Part shown: positions 9,851-21,365 of the stretch, piece after piece | How positions within the stretch are numbered: the first letter of the stretch is position 1 | How the letters are laid out: every line of letters starts with the position of its first letter | Assembly (NCBI GenBank): GCA_003313425.1 | Contig: NHZP01000004.1 | Location: 1,488,001-1,552,000 of the forward strand | Length of the DNA: 64,000 nucleotides | Source: Pseudopyrenochaeta lycopersici | Taxonomy: Eukaryota; Ascomycota; Dothideomycetes; Pleosporales; Pseudopyrenochaetaceae | Direction: 5' to 3' | Notes under the pieces: generated by a model | The model's database searches: none | What the model was told of the DNA's origin: nothing | The model's input: only the letters and a program-made list of their open reading frames with translations | Program-made: the position numbers and the translations under genes

Positions 9851-12800
9851 CTATTTCATGTTCCTCTTTTCATCTCTGAATCGTTCTTCCTCTTCAACTT
9901 CGACAATCGGCCTCTTTGACATGCCTCTCATACTTCCACCACCCATACTACTCCCACTTGTTGCTCTCTTATGCCCACTGCTTCTGCCTCCATCGATGCC
10001 TATATTTTCATGCACAAGTCTTCTTCCAACGACACCATTCCCTACGAGGCGGCCCGAGAACTGGTGCCAGCAATTTGGTGCCTGGAGAATATATTTCTCC
10101 ATTGCGATACGGAATCGATTCCGGTAGTCTTTGGGCGAAGTAATAGTGGGCTTATTCTTTCCGCGATCCTTGATCCAAGACTCGAGTTTCTTATCCCAGG
10201 TGTATGTGCGAATGCAATCAATGATACCAACGATGATCTCGCGGTTTGTGTCGTCGAAACCAGCCATAAGGGAGTAGTCCATTACGTTATTTTGCGACAA
10301 GAAGAGTGTGTCATTCCAAACACTCGCCTTTAGCAGCTTTTTTGTGTGTTCGCGGACGAAAATGGGTGTCTCTGAGTATATGATGTCGACCAAATTTTCG
10401 TCAAGAAGCACTTCGTCACGCTCACCGGTGGATTGAATTTTGCGATTGCGCATTGAGCCCTTCAGGTCATAGCGGCGGTTTGGCTCACGATCGTAGAAAA
10501 GGTTCTCCATGACGAGCATGTACCAGTCAAAGTCCCGACCAGTAGGTGTCTTGATCTGCACTTGAAAGAGACCAAACATCTTGGCGATCACACTGGGCAG
10601 TGACTTGAATAGGTTCTGATGCGTGAAAGCGAAATAGTTCGGCCCAAATCTAAAGAATGCCTGGACTTCGATTGGTGAAAGAGATTTGAGGATGAATCGG
10701 TCGTCGAGCGTCTTGAGGAAGATGGACTTGGACTTTCCGCCTTTAGAATCCCATTTGGAGCAGCGTGAGAGCGATTCGACGAAACGGTCTGCAACGCCGC
10801 ATTTTCGTCGCAAAGCATCGAAAGACTGTGCGTAGAAGATTTTGCATTGAGCTTTCACACCGCGATTTGTGAAAGAATAGCGAATATTTGTGTTCTTTTC
10901 ATGCAGCAGGTTCCTCTCAATATTCTCTTCAGAACTCTCAAGTCTCTGGCTACCCTTCTCGGATGGCAAATTATCGCTTCGGAAACTCTGCAATTTCGCG
11001 ACATAGTCTGGGCTTGAGAGCGCTAGGGCGATGATCGAGCTTGGTTCATCTTCTCGAATGATGATGTCAGAGTCCTCCCAGACATGTTCAATCTGCGAGA
11101 AAGGGTACTCAAGTGGCGTCCATCCACTTGCCGAGCGCTCGGACCAAAAGCTCGTAAGCATCTTCAAGAGGGTTGTTTTCTCATGTCGCGGTAGCTCAAT
11201 TGAACCTTCAAGTTGAGAGTCACTCATGTTTAGAAGCTGAGAACTGGCAATACTATCTGGCAGGGGTATATCCTCGGGAGTGATCTCTGTATCGCTGGTA
11301 TCATGCTCAGCGTCCGATGGCGGGTGGCTTGGGGTATGAGATGTGTCTTCAGTATGTCTGAGTTGCATATCCTTGTGATGACGCTCTTCCACTGGCGACT
11401 GAGATGCTGTTGTGATACCGCCCGTTGTCTCGGTGAGAGTGCTATTTCCCAGCGTACTGTTATCTGTACTTGCCCGTGGGGGAGTGTCTTGTTGCAATTC
11501 TTCATCAGACGCATTGTTTTCTTGTACTGCATCATGTACGTTCTTGTACACCTCGACGACGGGCTTCGACCTTGCAAGAGGATACGCACGAGCCAGTCGG
11601 TTCCGATCGTTTCGCCGCTCGCGCATCCTCTCTTTTTGAAATTCTCGTGAAAGCTGCTCGAAGTGCTCTGCGAGCTTCGACACCTTGGTCGTTTTGTACG
11701 GAATAGAACGTGGAATCCGGGAGGATGATTTGGTCTGCTTCGCAGACCCATAACCCAAGCGCTCTGTCATACGTTCAAGTACTTTCGCTTGTTCACTCAA
11801 TGATGACTTGGAGGCCATAGGACCACTAGGGAAAACCGAAGGACCAGGGAAAGCGCTAACATGCTTTGATGTGTTGCCTGGCTGAGACTGCGTCCGAATT
11901 AGAGTGGCAGGCCTGACAGATGTCTCACGTCGGCTATTGTCGACCAGCCGTGGAATTTTACTCTCTGGCGGGACCTGTGAAGTTGGCATGGGCGACGGGG
12001 AACTCGGCATGTTATCGATTGCATCTGCCACAGACTTGTCGATGGGATTGACCTTAGGAAAGCTGGTAGGTGTAGGCGACCCTTGGTCGAATTGATCAAC
12101 GTCAGGAGCAATCGTGGGAGTTTTCAGCAGTTGCTCATCTGTAGCTGGACTATCTGGAAAACTTGATGAAACTGCGAGATCCAAATGGCGCACGTCTTCC
12201 CGGTCTACGGCATTCCGAGGGGATTGGATTGGTTGTTCCGGATTGGCTTTAGGTGAACTGGGTGCAATGTGATCTGGCACTGTGAGTTCTCCGTTCTCTG
12301 TTGGGCTGCCGTTTGAGCGGTCCTCTGCCACAACCGAGGTCAACATGTCGCAAGCTGCTTCAGGAGACATGTTAGATGGCATGGGCGACAGTGTAACTGG
12401 TTCGCCCTTTTCGTCGAGATACGGCTCATCGGCACCTGACTCTGCCCCCTCATCGACTGACGTTAAAGAACTGGTTGACTCATCTCGTTCCAAAAAGATC
12501 TTCTTGAGCTGCAAAGCTGCAAGCCTGCGAATGTCCGTCTCTGAGGGGAAGAACTGCCTCTCAAACTCCATGAATGTTTCATCCCAAGCAATGGCCTTCT
12601 CTTGGATCGCACGGATGGCTCGATTCATAGGAATGATTTCGTAGTATTTTGAGTTCATGTACTTGGCTTGAAGTTTTCTTTTAAGCCAGTCATGCTCTTC
12701 GTTCGCGCGCTTCATGAGCTGTTCGACTTCGTTCCTGCACAGCTCCATGATGTCCGGATTGAGGCTTTCAACGCGTATGCCCTGGATTCGATTTTGTATT

Positions 12801-15800
12801 GAGACCATGTAGCAGTCTAACTTCTCCTCAATCATTAAGTATTGGTCGTTTTTCAGCTTTAGATCGCTATCAACCTTCCAGGTAACGTTTGGCTTCGGGA
12901 CAATGACCTCATACATTGGGACTGGGTCATATTGAATACGCAAAGCCACATTGTTATATCCGAAGTAGCGAACATGATCCTTGTGGATGTCATGAGGGCA
13001 GATCCCAGCTCGGGGGTGTAGTTGAGTACTCCAGAAGGTCAACTCCAAATACTTGGCGAACGAGTACTTCCAAGTCCATTCGGACATTGGGAACGTCTGT
13101 GTCTCCTGACCGCAAATCCTGCAGCAACTCCACATGAGAATGGTCTGGTACATCCCTTTTAATTTCGGGGGATGCTTTTGAACAATGACACTCATCTGTC
13201 CCTCACCATGCACGTATTGCCGGGAGTGGTCCAACATTCTTCGATTGCAGCCATCATCTTCACAAAGAACGCCAGCTGAAGAACAGAGATGCTCAACATA
13301 CTGGCCAAGAGTGCAATCGGGCGTGAAGCCGTCGTCATAGTCGTGCTCCTGGTAGAAGCCTAGAGCTATTATTTCAGGACCAATGCAAGGAGTCGAGGTT
13401 GCGGTATTGACCACACTGTACAGGACAGCGATCTTTTGATGGTTAAAAGGATCATAGAGGTCCACGTTGCCAGACAAGTACTGTTCCCATTGTCTCCTCT
13501 GTGTTGTGTACTGATGTAATGCTCGGTCGTATTCTGATGCGTGCACTGCAGACAGGAATTCACGGACTTGTTTTGACGCCCCCTCAACCACAGTATGAAC
13601 CATTTCCGGCTGTACAAGTTCGAAATTTTGACCTGGTTCCCCGAGCTTTTCCTCGTCACCAGTGGTGAATTGGCCTTTGAGTCTTTTGAGATGGCTGAGT
13701 TTACGTTCGTATTGCCGAGCCTGTTCAAGCAAGTACGGTTGCATAAACTTGACGAAAGGCGAAGAGGAAAGAATTTTGGTCCGGTGGTTCTCTACCAATT
13801 CGCTGTAGTACGAAGGTGCAGCATCATCAATATGCAAGTCGTCGCCTTCACCAATATTTCCTGAAGTCGTACCCGGTGCAGATTGAGTGTTCGCAGTGCT
13901 AGCCGTAAGCTGTTGGGACCCATCTACCTCGGTCTGGTTTGAGGCAAGAGTGCCGGTAATAGATGTCGTTGGTGTATTAATGAACTCATCTCGCATGAGG
14001 CATGTTTCGAGCCTAAGATTATAGACTACATAAGTCATGAACTCTGTGATGCGTTTCAACGTAACAAGTTCTTGGTCTTCTGCACCACGCAGGACAATGG
14101 TACACCCCAGCTCTTTCTGACATCCAGACAAAAAGATGTATGTTTTCCTCATGCCATTATGCACGTAGGTTTTGACATCAAAACTGTCGCAGTACCCAAG
14201 ATGGGACGGGTCCATAGCAAGCTTGTCAACGGATGAGATCATTCGCAACCCCGTACATCTCGCGACAGCATTCAGCACGGTTGATTTGACATTGTACGCA
14301 ACGGCAATGCCTTCCGTTTCGAGAAATTCGAGGGCAAGGCCGGAAACATTGCGTTGTACCAAAAGGACATGAGGCTGTAATGCTGCGATGCGACTGACCA
14401 AATTGCGAAGGTATTCCCTTTCTTGTGCAATGACTGGCTCCAAGCTCATAAAATGCGTTTGATGTCGTGCATACTCAATTGCGAAGGTTATAACAATGAT
14501 CCTCGGGTTCGATATACTACGAGGCATGCTGCGCAAAGCAACATTCTTTGTGAAGACCACTCCAGAAACATACGCCGTGTCGCGCGGTTTTCCGCCAGGA
14601 ATTTTTTTAAGCTTGATATAATTCCTGATATCGATATCATCGCCTCTGTCGACATCAGGGTTGACATCATCCGTGCATCGACGCAGTATGGGGATCAAGG
14701 CTTTTTCCCAGCTTGAAACGTGCGCTACGCCGGCATCATGCAGCATCTGCCTGACGAGCTTCCGCGCATGGTCGAGACTCGCTTTGTTGAGCTCGACCTT
14801 AGGCGTCATTCCGCCTTGAATCGATGCGCTGCGCGTGATCTTCGTGCCGGGCGGGGTAGGAGATGGAGAGGGCTGTAACTGTGGCGTACCAGGTTGCGAG
14901 GCTGCACCAATCGCACCAAAACTAGCACTGTAAGGTCTCAACAGTGTATTGCTCTTGGATCGTCTTGGTGATGGTCTATGCGTGACGCTGCTGACGCTGA
15001 GGTTTCTTCTACGTGAAAGTCGGTTTGCACTGCGGCTCGTGATACTGGCGTTGTCAGCATCCCGTGCGTGACCTCCGCTGGCAATGCTCTTGTCTCCCGG
15101 CCTTGATTTGCCCTTTCTCATTGCAGCCAATATGCCGCCAAGGCCGCCTTTCTCGCCTTCCAGGCTTGCATCAGCAGCAGGATCTCCTCTCAAGGTCGCA
15201 AATATGCTTGCGTGCTCTTCTTCGCTCGAGCCTTCGTCAGACATGAATGGGGCAAGATCTGGATCAATAATGTTATCATGGTGAAATGCGGACAGACTCG
15301 GTTGGGTTCGTGCATCATCATGATACTGGTGAAAAGGCGCACGGTCATCGTGTTTGACGTGTCGCATATGCTGGTGTCTCGAATGATAGCGTTTGTGACT
15401 CGACGAACGTGGTCTCCCACTTAGCGACCGAAGGGACCGCGATGAACTCGGTCTGGTTAACGTCTGAGGCCCCAATTCGATGACGTGAGACCGGCGTTTC
15501 TTTTCAGTGCCAGTCTTCCTTGACATGGGTATACTGATGGTGGGTGTTCCTATCTTGGTGTAATCGCTTTCCGGCGCTTCAATGTCTTCGTCATCGAAAT
15601 CTCCGCCTACATCGCCATGATCGTAGATGGAAGTTTGATCTCCTTCGTCTGTATACTCGCTTGAATCGTCGTCGTGGCCATAGATAATGGCCTCACATGG
15701 TTTGCATACTTTTAGATTGCTTTGCTGACCGAACATCTTTCCAGAGACAATGGATGTGCATTTTGAGTCGAAAATTTGGCCGCAAGTCCGGCAATGATGC

Positions 15801-17044
15801 TTCCGCCTGAAGGTAGTAAATGCATCACCGCAATTGAAACAGTCTTTAGCATTCTCATCTCTCATCCAAAACTCTCGATCCAGAATTTTCCTCCGCATTT
15901 GGGTGAAGGCGGACTTGGACATGCTGTTTCCTGCAGGCCGATCATGAGTCTGGCGTTGAATTACTTCGATAGGAGCGAGTCCCGGAGTGCGCACGGTGGA
16001 AGAAGTAATGATAGAGCTTACGCCGTCCGAGGAAGACGCTCTTGAAAGTCGATAGCCTGGCAAATGTGAAGGGCCGACTTGCACCAGTGGAGGGCGTTGC
16101 AACTCGGACGTGGGGCCAGGGTTTCTGGCCTTGGTGGTGACATGTGGTCCTTGTGTCATCTCTGGAGCTGCAGCAAGTCGGTCTCTCGCCTTACTGAGAG
16201 CAGAACGAGCAGGTTGTGAGCGAGAGCTAACTTTGCTCAAGCTATCACGCGTCGACTCGGACGGGTACTTGAAGTCTGCACTGTTGCCTACAGGGCCATC
16301 GCCCTCTACAAGCACCCCGTCCTCGTTGGAGTGGTCACTGTCTTCACCGTCGAGGCGTTGGTCCGCCTTCCGTTTCCGGAAGCCATCGTCTCTACCTGGG
16401 GCGAATCGCGGAGAGATTGTGGGCTGCGACGTGGATGCGAGCTCCTTGGAGGAGCTGCCTTTTAGCAGATCGATGTTGGAGGTGCTCTGGGCTTTGAAGT
16501 GAGTGCCTACAGGGCTTTGCGTGAAAGAGTCGTCCTCCTTGAGTATCTTCCCAGGTTCGGTGCTCGGGGTCATCGACGGCCGGGACCGTGTCATTGGAAG
16601 GGACGATTTGGACGTGTTCAGCGAAAGCTTACTCGATAGGGTAGTGGTGGAGACATTCGAATCTCGCGAGGGAGGGGGCACGTCGGGGAAGGTGGTTGTG
16701 GAGGGCGACTGCAGCCTCGAAGACGGTACGGACACGACTACAGGCGACGACACAGCAGTTCCAACGGGGCTTCTCGTCGCCACCGGTGAGCTTCGAGCAC
16801 CCGCAGAGGCGCCACTGGTAGCATCATATGCTGGTTCCTTGACCCCTCCCACCGACGCCCTTATACGACTGTACAGGCCACTGAAGCCACTCTGCACTAG
16901 TTCTATGCCCTTTGGCTCGCCAGCCCCGGGCGGTGCCGGAGGAGCTGTGAGGTCGTCAAAGGTGGTCAGGGTGTCAGAGCGCGATGCCGTGGAGTGCATC
17001 TGGCGGAGCGCCTCGGGCAGCGAGCCCCGCGAATCTCGAGCCAT
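9851..17044 (-). CDS. FAB1: 1-phosphatidylinositol-3-phosphate 5-kinase (Fab1/PIKfyve)
   Basis: Makes PI(3,5)P2 from PI3P on vacuole and endosome membranes. The intron-free frame codes 2397 aa from the ATG at 17044, chosen because its context (GCCATGG) is ideal; the frame runs further up to 17152 only through a GTG. Domains in order: a Ser/Pro-rich disordered N-terminus; a FYVE zinc finger at about residues 390-450 (RRKHHCRTCGQIF is the PI3P-binding R-R/K-HHCR motif); a TCP-1/Cpn60-like domain at about 800-1010 (VVFTKNVALRSMPRSI, LGCTIVLRGA); a Cys-rich CCR region at about 1080-1370; a long disordered linker; and a PIPK catalytic domain at about 2050-2330 (FILKSLSPIE, RRYDLKGSMRNR, NNVMDYSLMAGFDD, IIDCIRTYTWDKKLESW). 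All key motifs look intact. The gene is divergent from the telomere-protein gene, with about 600 bp between the two starts. Confidence 0.97.
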   Translation of the reverse strand: MARDSRGSLPEALRQMHSTASRSDTLTTFDDLTAPPAPPGAGEPKGIELVQSGFSGLYSRIRASVGGVKEPAYDATSGASAGARSSPVATRSPVGTAVSSPVVVSVPSSRLQSPSTTTFPDVPPPSRDSNVSTTTLSSKLSLNTSKSSLPMTRSRPSMTPSTEPGKILKEDDSFTQSPVGTHFKAQSTSNIDLLKGSSSKELASTSQPTISPRFAPGRDDGFRKRKADQRLDGEDSDHSNEDGVLVEGDGPVGNSADFKYPSESTRDSLSKVSSRSQPARSALSKARDRLAAAPEMTQGPHVTTKARNPGPTSELQRPPLVQVGPSHLPGYRLSRASSSDGVSSIITSSTVRTPGLAPIEVIQRQTHDRPAGNSMSKSAFTQMRRKILDREFWMRDENAKDCFNCGDAFTTFRRKHHCRTCGQIFDSKCTSIVSGKMFGQQSNLKVCKPCEAIIYGHDDDSSEYTDEGDQTSIYDHGDVGGDFDDEDIEAPESDYTKIGTPTISIPMSRKTGTEKKRRSHVIELGPQTLTRPSSSRSLRSLSGRPRSSSHKRYHSRHQHMRHVKHDDRAPFHQYHDDARTQPSLSAFHHDNIIDPDLAPFMSDEGSSEEEHASIFATLRGDPAADASLEGEKGGLGGILAAMRKGKSRPGDKSIASGGHARDADNASITSRSANRLSRRRNLSVSSVTHRPSPRRSKSNTLLRPYSASFGAIGAASQPGTPQLQPSPSPTPPGTKITRSASIQGGMTPKVELNKASLDHARKLVRQMLHDAGVAHVSSWEKALIPILRRCTDDVNPDVDRGDDIDIRNYIKLKKIPGGKPRDTAYVSGVVFTKNVALRSMPRSISNPRIIVITFAIEYARHQTHFMSLEPVIAQEREYLRNLVSRIAALQPHVLLVQRNVSGLALEFLETEGIAVAYNVKSTVLNAVARCTGLRMISSVDKLAMDPSHLGYCDSFDVKTYVHNGMRKTYIFLSGCQKELGCTIVLRGAEDQELVTLKRITEFMTYVVYNLRLETCLMRDEFINTPTTSITGTLASNQTEVDGSQQLTASTANTQSAPGTTSGNIGEGDDLHIDDAAPSYYSELVENHRTKILSSSPFVKFMQPYLLEQARQYERKLSHLKRLKGQFTTGDEEKLGEPGQNFELVQPEMVHTVVEGASKQVREFLSAVHASEYDRALHQYTTQRRQWEQYLSGNVDLYDPFNHQKIAVLYSVVNTATSTPCIGPEIIALGFYQEHDYDDGFTPDCTLGQYVEHLCSSAGVLCEDDGCNRRMLDHSRQYVHGEGQMSVIVQKHPPKLKGMYQTILMWSCCRICGQETQTFPMSEWTWKYSFAKYLELTFWSTQLHPRAGICPHDIHKDHVRYFGYNNVALRIQYDPVPMYEVIVPKPNVTWKVDSDLKLKNDQYLMIEEKLDCYMVSIQNRIQGIRVESLNPDIMELCRNEVEQLMKRANEEHDWLKRKLQAKYMNSKYYEIIPMNRAIRAIQEKAIAWDETFMEFERQFFPSETDIRRLAALQLKKIFLERDESTSSLTSVDEGAESGADEPYLDEKGEPVTLSPMPSNMSPEAACDMLTSVVAEDRSNGSPTENGELTVPDHIAPSSPKANPEQPIQSPRNAVDREDVRHLDLAVSSSFPDSPATDEQLLKTPTIAPDVDQFDQGSPTPTSFPKVNPIDKSVADAIDNMPSSPSPMPTSQVPPESKIPRLVDNSRRETSVRPATLIRTQSQPGNTSKHVSAFPGPSVFPSGPMASKSSLSEQAKVLERMTERLGYGSAKQTKSSSRIPRSIPYKTTKVSKLAEHFEQLSREFQKERMRERRNDRNRLARAYPLARSKPVVEVYKNVHDAVQENNASDEELQQDTPPRASTDNSTLGNSTLTETTGGITTASQSPVEERHHKDMQLRHTEDTSHTPSHPPSDAEHDTSDTEITPEDIPLPDSIASSQLLNMSDSQLEGSIELPRHEKTTLLKMLTSFWSERSASGWTPLEYPFSQIEHVWEDSDIIIREDEPSSIIALALSSPDYVAKLQSFRSDNLPSEKGSQRLESSEENIERNLLHEKNTNIRYSFTNRGVKAQCKIFYAQSFDALRRKCGVADRFVESLSRCSKWDSKGGKSKSIFLKTLDDRFILKSLSPIEVQAFFRFGPNYFAFTHQNLFKSLPSVIAKMFGLFQVQIKTPTGRDFDWYMLVMENLFYDREPNRRYDLKGSMRNRKIQSTGERDEVLLDENLVDIIYSETPIFVREHTKKLLKASVWNDTLFLSQNNVMDYSLMAGFDDTNREIIVGIIDCIRTYTWDKKLESWIKDRGKNKPTITSPKDYRNRFRIAMEKYILQAPNCWHQFSGRLVGNGVVGRRLVHENIGIDGGRSSGHKRATSGSSMGGGSMRGMSKRPIVEVEEEERFRDEKRNMK

Positions 17045-17650
17045 GGCTATATGATCGGGAGGCGTGTGAGGAGAGTGTAGTGGGATGCAAGAGGTAACTC
17101 GAGGCGGAAGAACGACCGACAGGTTTGGGTGGAGAGCAGCATCAGGCTTCACGATATGCTATGGCCTGCACCAGAGGATGCAAGAGGCTCAGGTCCTCGT
17201 CACGAATGGGATCAAAATGTATTGTTGGGCGGGATGCTGGGGGGGTGAGGTGGTGGCCATGTCTGAGCCATGAACAGTAGGCCAGGCATCGACAGTGAGC
17301 TACAGGTCTGACATATCAAGCGACAACGCGGGTTAGTGAAGGCACATGGCAGATGATCCCAGGGCGATGACGCGCAGCCGCGCCAAGCTCATGCGGAGTT
17401 TGCGCCTCAGGCCCACAGCTACCTCCGCCCGCTGTTGCACGACGTAGCCTTGCCGAGCAAACGCAGGTGAAAGCGGCCGCAGAATGGGCAAGCGCGTCTC
17501 TGGGTGAGTTGCGCACTCTTGTAGTCCCCTTTGTCCAGATCTCTCTCCATGTCTGGTCAAATGCCTCTCTCTGAACCTAGTATTGCTGTCCCCTCTCCCG
17601 AAGACAACCCGAGACTGGTCGCTTCTTCGCTCGCACCGTAGAGATTCTGC
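17045..17650. other. Bidirectional promoter region between FAB1 and the TPP1-like gene
   Basis: A non-coding segment between divergent start codons, with no other gene seen. It is fairly G/C-rich near 17360-17480. Confidence 0.5.
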
Positions 17651-20600
17651 ATGGCCATTCGTCCATGGCTCGAGGAGACTTTCGAGGAACAATTGCTGCT
17701 AGCTAACAACTGGCTGCAAGACCAAATTAGAAAGAAGGAGTCAGGTGTCAAGACCCTGTTCGACAGGAAGTGGGACGGCCTGTACCACAACAACGGCTCC
17801 TGCTTGGACACAATCAACAAGATCCATCCAGAGCGGAACAGCTTCTTACAAGTTATCCAGGCACGTGAATATGTACTGTTCTGCCCGAGCTTCCCAATCT
17901 GACGCGTTGCCCTATAGCAGGACCCTTACACCCTTACTGACGGCCAGTGTCGCGTGGTCGCCCATCTCACAACTGACTGCATTCGAGACGTTTCGACGCG
18001 GTTTCCAGGCGAGTCACCACTGGCGCTGCATACCGTGATAGCTGTTCGTCAATACACAATTCGATACACCTCGTACGGACCGCCGCGAGACAAATTGCGC
18101 TTCATCCTTCACAGGGTCGATTGGTGGGGTGTACAGAGTGCGCATGTCGGACCCTTGACACCTCTCCACTGGAACGAACAAGTTGGAGACGTCCTGAAGC
18201 AACTCCACTACACGCGCGCCAACGCCGACCGCCGATGCTTTGCCTCGATCGTGGGACTGACAGACGAAGACGCGATGGCTGGTGCTGTGAATGAAGCCGA
18301 AGGTGCACCGGCGAACGAGAGCACGCTGCAGACCCAGACACCCCATACTCAAGTGCCCTATGACACACAGCTGGCACATCCCATTCGCGCCAGACATGGC
18401 AATTCTGAGCCCCAGTTTCTGGGGGTGAATCGAATGGAGCCGGTCCTGGCAGGAAACACCCTTCGAGAGGAGATACAGCCAAATGCGAACCTAGAGTATG
18501 AGAAACGGATGAAGTTGCTGGGCCTTATTGCAGGAGGACAGAAGAAGAGCACCGATAAGCCTTCTGCGACTCCCACTGAGGGCTTCGTACGAACAGCTTT
18601 CGAAACGCAGCGAACTCCCGTTGAGCTGCCTCTATCAACACCGTCCCATCCACTGGAGACTCCAGACCTAGGACCATCAAACGCAGGGACGGAAATTAGT
18701 ACTACAGATCTAGCATCGCCTGCACCGCCTCGCCAAAGAAGACAAGAGGTGCCAATCTTGCCCGACGTTGCAAAACCTACAACAGAAGTCTTCACATTGG
18801 ACCTTACCACGGAAGAAACCGACATGGATGACGATAGCACGATGCCTTTGGAGTGTGCCTGGATGAAGGGGTTGATATTTGATCATGATTCCTTACAAGT
18901 ACCTCCCGATCAACAACGAGTTTTACAAAAAGCTGAAAGTTGGTACAAACCGCAGGCTGGTGTAATACCCTTTCAGGAAGGAAATATTCCCATACAGTTG
19001 TTTCGGGAACTTAGCCGCCTTGCCGATGAGAAGGCTGCTGCTGAGGGAGACTCAGATGTGGATAGTGAGATGGAAATCGACCCCTCACCTGACTCTGTGC
19101 TCGAAGAGTCTGATCCATTGCCAAAATCCACACTCCGGGTGACCCAGGATGGCGCAGCTCCAACTAGCCAGGTCTCTTGGCCAGTGTCGCCCAGTCCAGA
19201 ACCACCGCAACGGGCTGCAAGATTTCATGACGGACTTCCCCCAGACTCCAGCTTCGAAGCAAATGCGCCTCCTGCGGACGCGACTAAACAGCAAGTAACA
19301 ACGTTCCAACAACAATCTTCTCAACCTATGAGCATTGATTCCTCAAACGAGAAAGAGCCCAGCGTGCCGCCATCGTCCCCTCCTTATATAGAACTTTCGT
19401 CCGATTCCGACCATGAGATGGAGATGGAAACGCTGGTGCCGCAGGGGTTAGGTGAGGATGCAGTAGAGGGTGCATGCCTACAAAGTATTGAAAAGGACCT
19501 TTCAAATTCTGCCTCAACAATCTTAAAGCCAGCTGTACAGGCTGTACAGACTCCTTACGCAAAACGGCAGCATGGCCAGGAAGTTATATTCGCCGGCTCA
19601 CCTTCAAAGCAACAGCAGACATCGAGCGGCAAATCCAAACAAACCTCATGCGCATCGATCATCTACAATACATACAACGAAACAACGTCGCCTATTTCCA
19701 TGAACGAATTTAATCGTCGGAAGTTTGGAGCAAACAACGACATCCAGGCCAATGCAGATCTCGATAGAGCAAGCGCACTACCGCCAGAAGGGCAGACCCA
19801 AGGAGGGAGCCTTGAACGAATCGAGAAGGTGAACAGCCTGGAAGTGCCCATGGCTGATATACCGTCGATTACAGATGCATCGCCTGGACAAAACGCCAGA
19901 AATCAGACACGGTCACTTTTAATTACTCAGAGCCCGCTCACAAGCTCAAAATCATCAAGCAGGCAACTATTTCCTAGTGAGGCAGCTCTGTCCGAGCATC
20001 CTCAAATGGAAACAGGGCTTCCCAAGCGTAAGCTAGCTGACTCACCGTCCAAGGATGACAGACGACACTCCAAGCGCCGAGAGATCAAAATTGTAGGCTT
20101 TGGAGATGACAAGCCACATCCAATCAGGGACCAAAAATCGATATTGCTTCAAGAACGAGCAGAATTACTCCAGAAGCTTCGGGAGGAACGGAAATCTAGC
20201 ATGGATACTGAGAGTCGATCTGGTGTTGTAAGCAAAGTCGGTATGCAGCAAGATACCAGTCAAATGGAATTAGACTTGGTTGAAGGGCAAGTGAGCAACG
20301 CCTCGTCGCGCGCTATGTCTCCACGCCACAGGAGTCTTTATGAAGAACCCATGGTCAGTAGTATTTGTACGCCGCACTCCGAAACAAGCACCAGCCTGTC
20401 ACATATAAAGCCGCAAAAGGACACTAGCCCGAGTTTTCGGCAGCAAACACCGCCAGTTGCCACAGTTATCCCAACCGGCTCTCTGACGGTCTTTGAGACC
20501 TTCAAGGCGGCATACCCTGGGTACACCGGCGATACCAAGCATTTTAAAGGACAATGCACACAGATGTACAAACTCGATCAAGAAGACAAAATGGTACCGA

Positions 20601-21365
20601 AGTGGCAATGGGATGACTTTATCATTCGTAACAGAACGGATTACAAAGATTACGCCCTAGAATGTGTAGATCGTGGAGAAAACCCGGAGCCATACTACCG
20701 GTTCTACAAGGACACTATACGCGATACGCTGTACAAGAAGGGCATAATCGAAAGTAGGGATACATTATCAAAATGCCTCAAGGAGCTTGGCGTGCCGCCT
20801 CCTGCACAAGAAGCGTCGAGACAGTCACAAAATTCGCCACGCAAGAACAAGCCTTCGAGGGCTTCATTGCCTGATGCCTTTCGTCAGCACATGAAAACCC
20901 CTCAACATCGTCCCAACGCTGCGCGGCGGGATCGACCTCGACATTCTCTTCCAGCCAGCTCACACAATGACCTCCAGGCCCCAGAGCAAGTTCTAACTAC
21001 CCATAAAACTCATTCTCGAGCACAATTGGCCTCCAATCGTAAAGTGTCAAGCGTTCGATCGACGACCAGGCCAAATCTGCTCCAGCGTTTGAGCTCCGAT
21101 CAACTATCGAGCACATCTACCTCAACAGAAATTACGGGCGACCCATTCCGTGATTATTACTTCGCAGTCCAACGGACTACATCTTGGACTGGGAGTACCA
21201 AAGTGAGTCCATCCAATCAGAGCGACGACAGTGGGCAAAAGGGCTAAGGAATGCATGTAGGTTGATCGGAGCAAGCCATGGCCGCAAAATATTGCTGAGA
21301 GGCCATCAATTGCCGACGTACCTAAGTCCAAGGTTGACGTTTTGGACTGGAAAGACGTGTTGTAA
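17651..21365 (+). CDS. TPP1/Est3-type telomere (shelterin-like) protein
   Basis: Three exons give about 1202 aa. Exon 1 (17651-17872) starts MAIRPWLEETFEEQLLLANN. The first intron ends at 17917 or 17920 (both AG sites keep frame). Exon 2 continues DPYTLTDGQCRVVAHLTTD with LHTVIAVRQYTIRYTSYG: the Trp-x-Glu start, the DG..RVVA strand and the long first 170 residues match the OB fold of TPP1/Est3 proteins (animal TPP1, fission yeast Tpz1), which bridge telomere DNA-binding proteins and telomerase. A long disordered acidic middle follows. At about residues 860-965 (20490-20810) a folded domain begins FETFKAAYPGYTGDTKHF and contains WQWDDFIIRN. A last intron, 21203-21260 (GTGAGT..GTAG), replaces a premature stop with VDRSKPWPQNIAERPSIADV ending WKDVL. 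The first-domain family call is fairly good; the C-terminal domain is unnamed to me. Confidence 0.7.

Noticed and set aside
16503..17054. 183-codon frame on the + strand over the FAB1 start
   Set aside because: Shadow of the real minus-strand gene, with no family motif.
17045..17152. Upstream extension of FAB1 by 36 codons
   Set aside because: It begins at GTG, not ATG; the ATG at 17044 has an ideal context and begins the family-typical Ser-rich lead.
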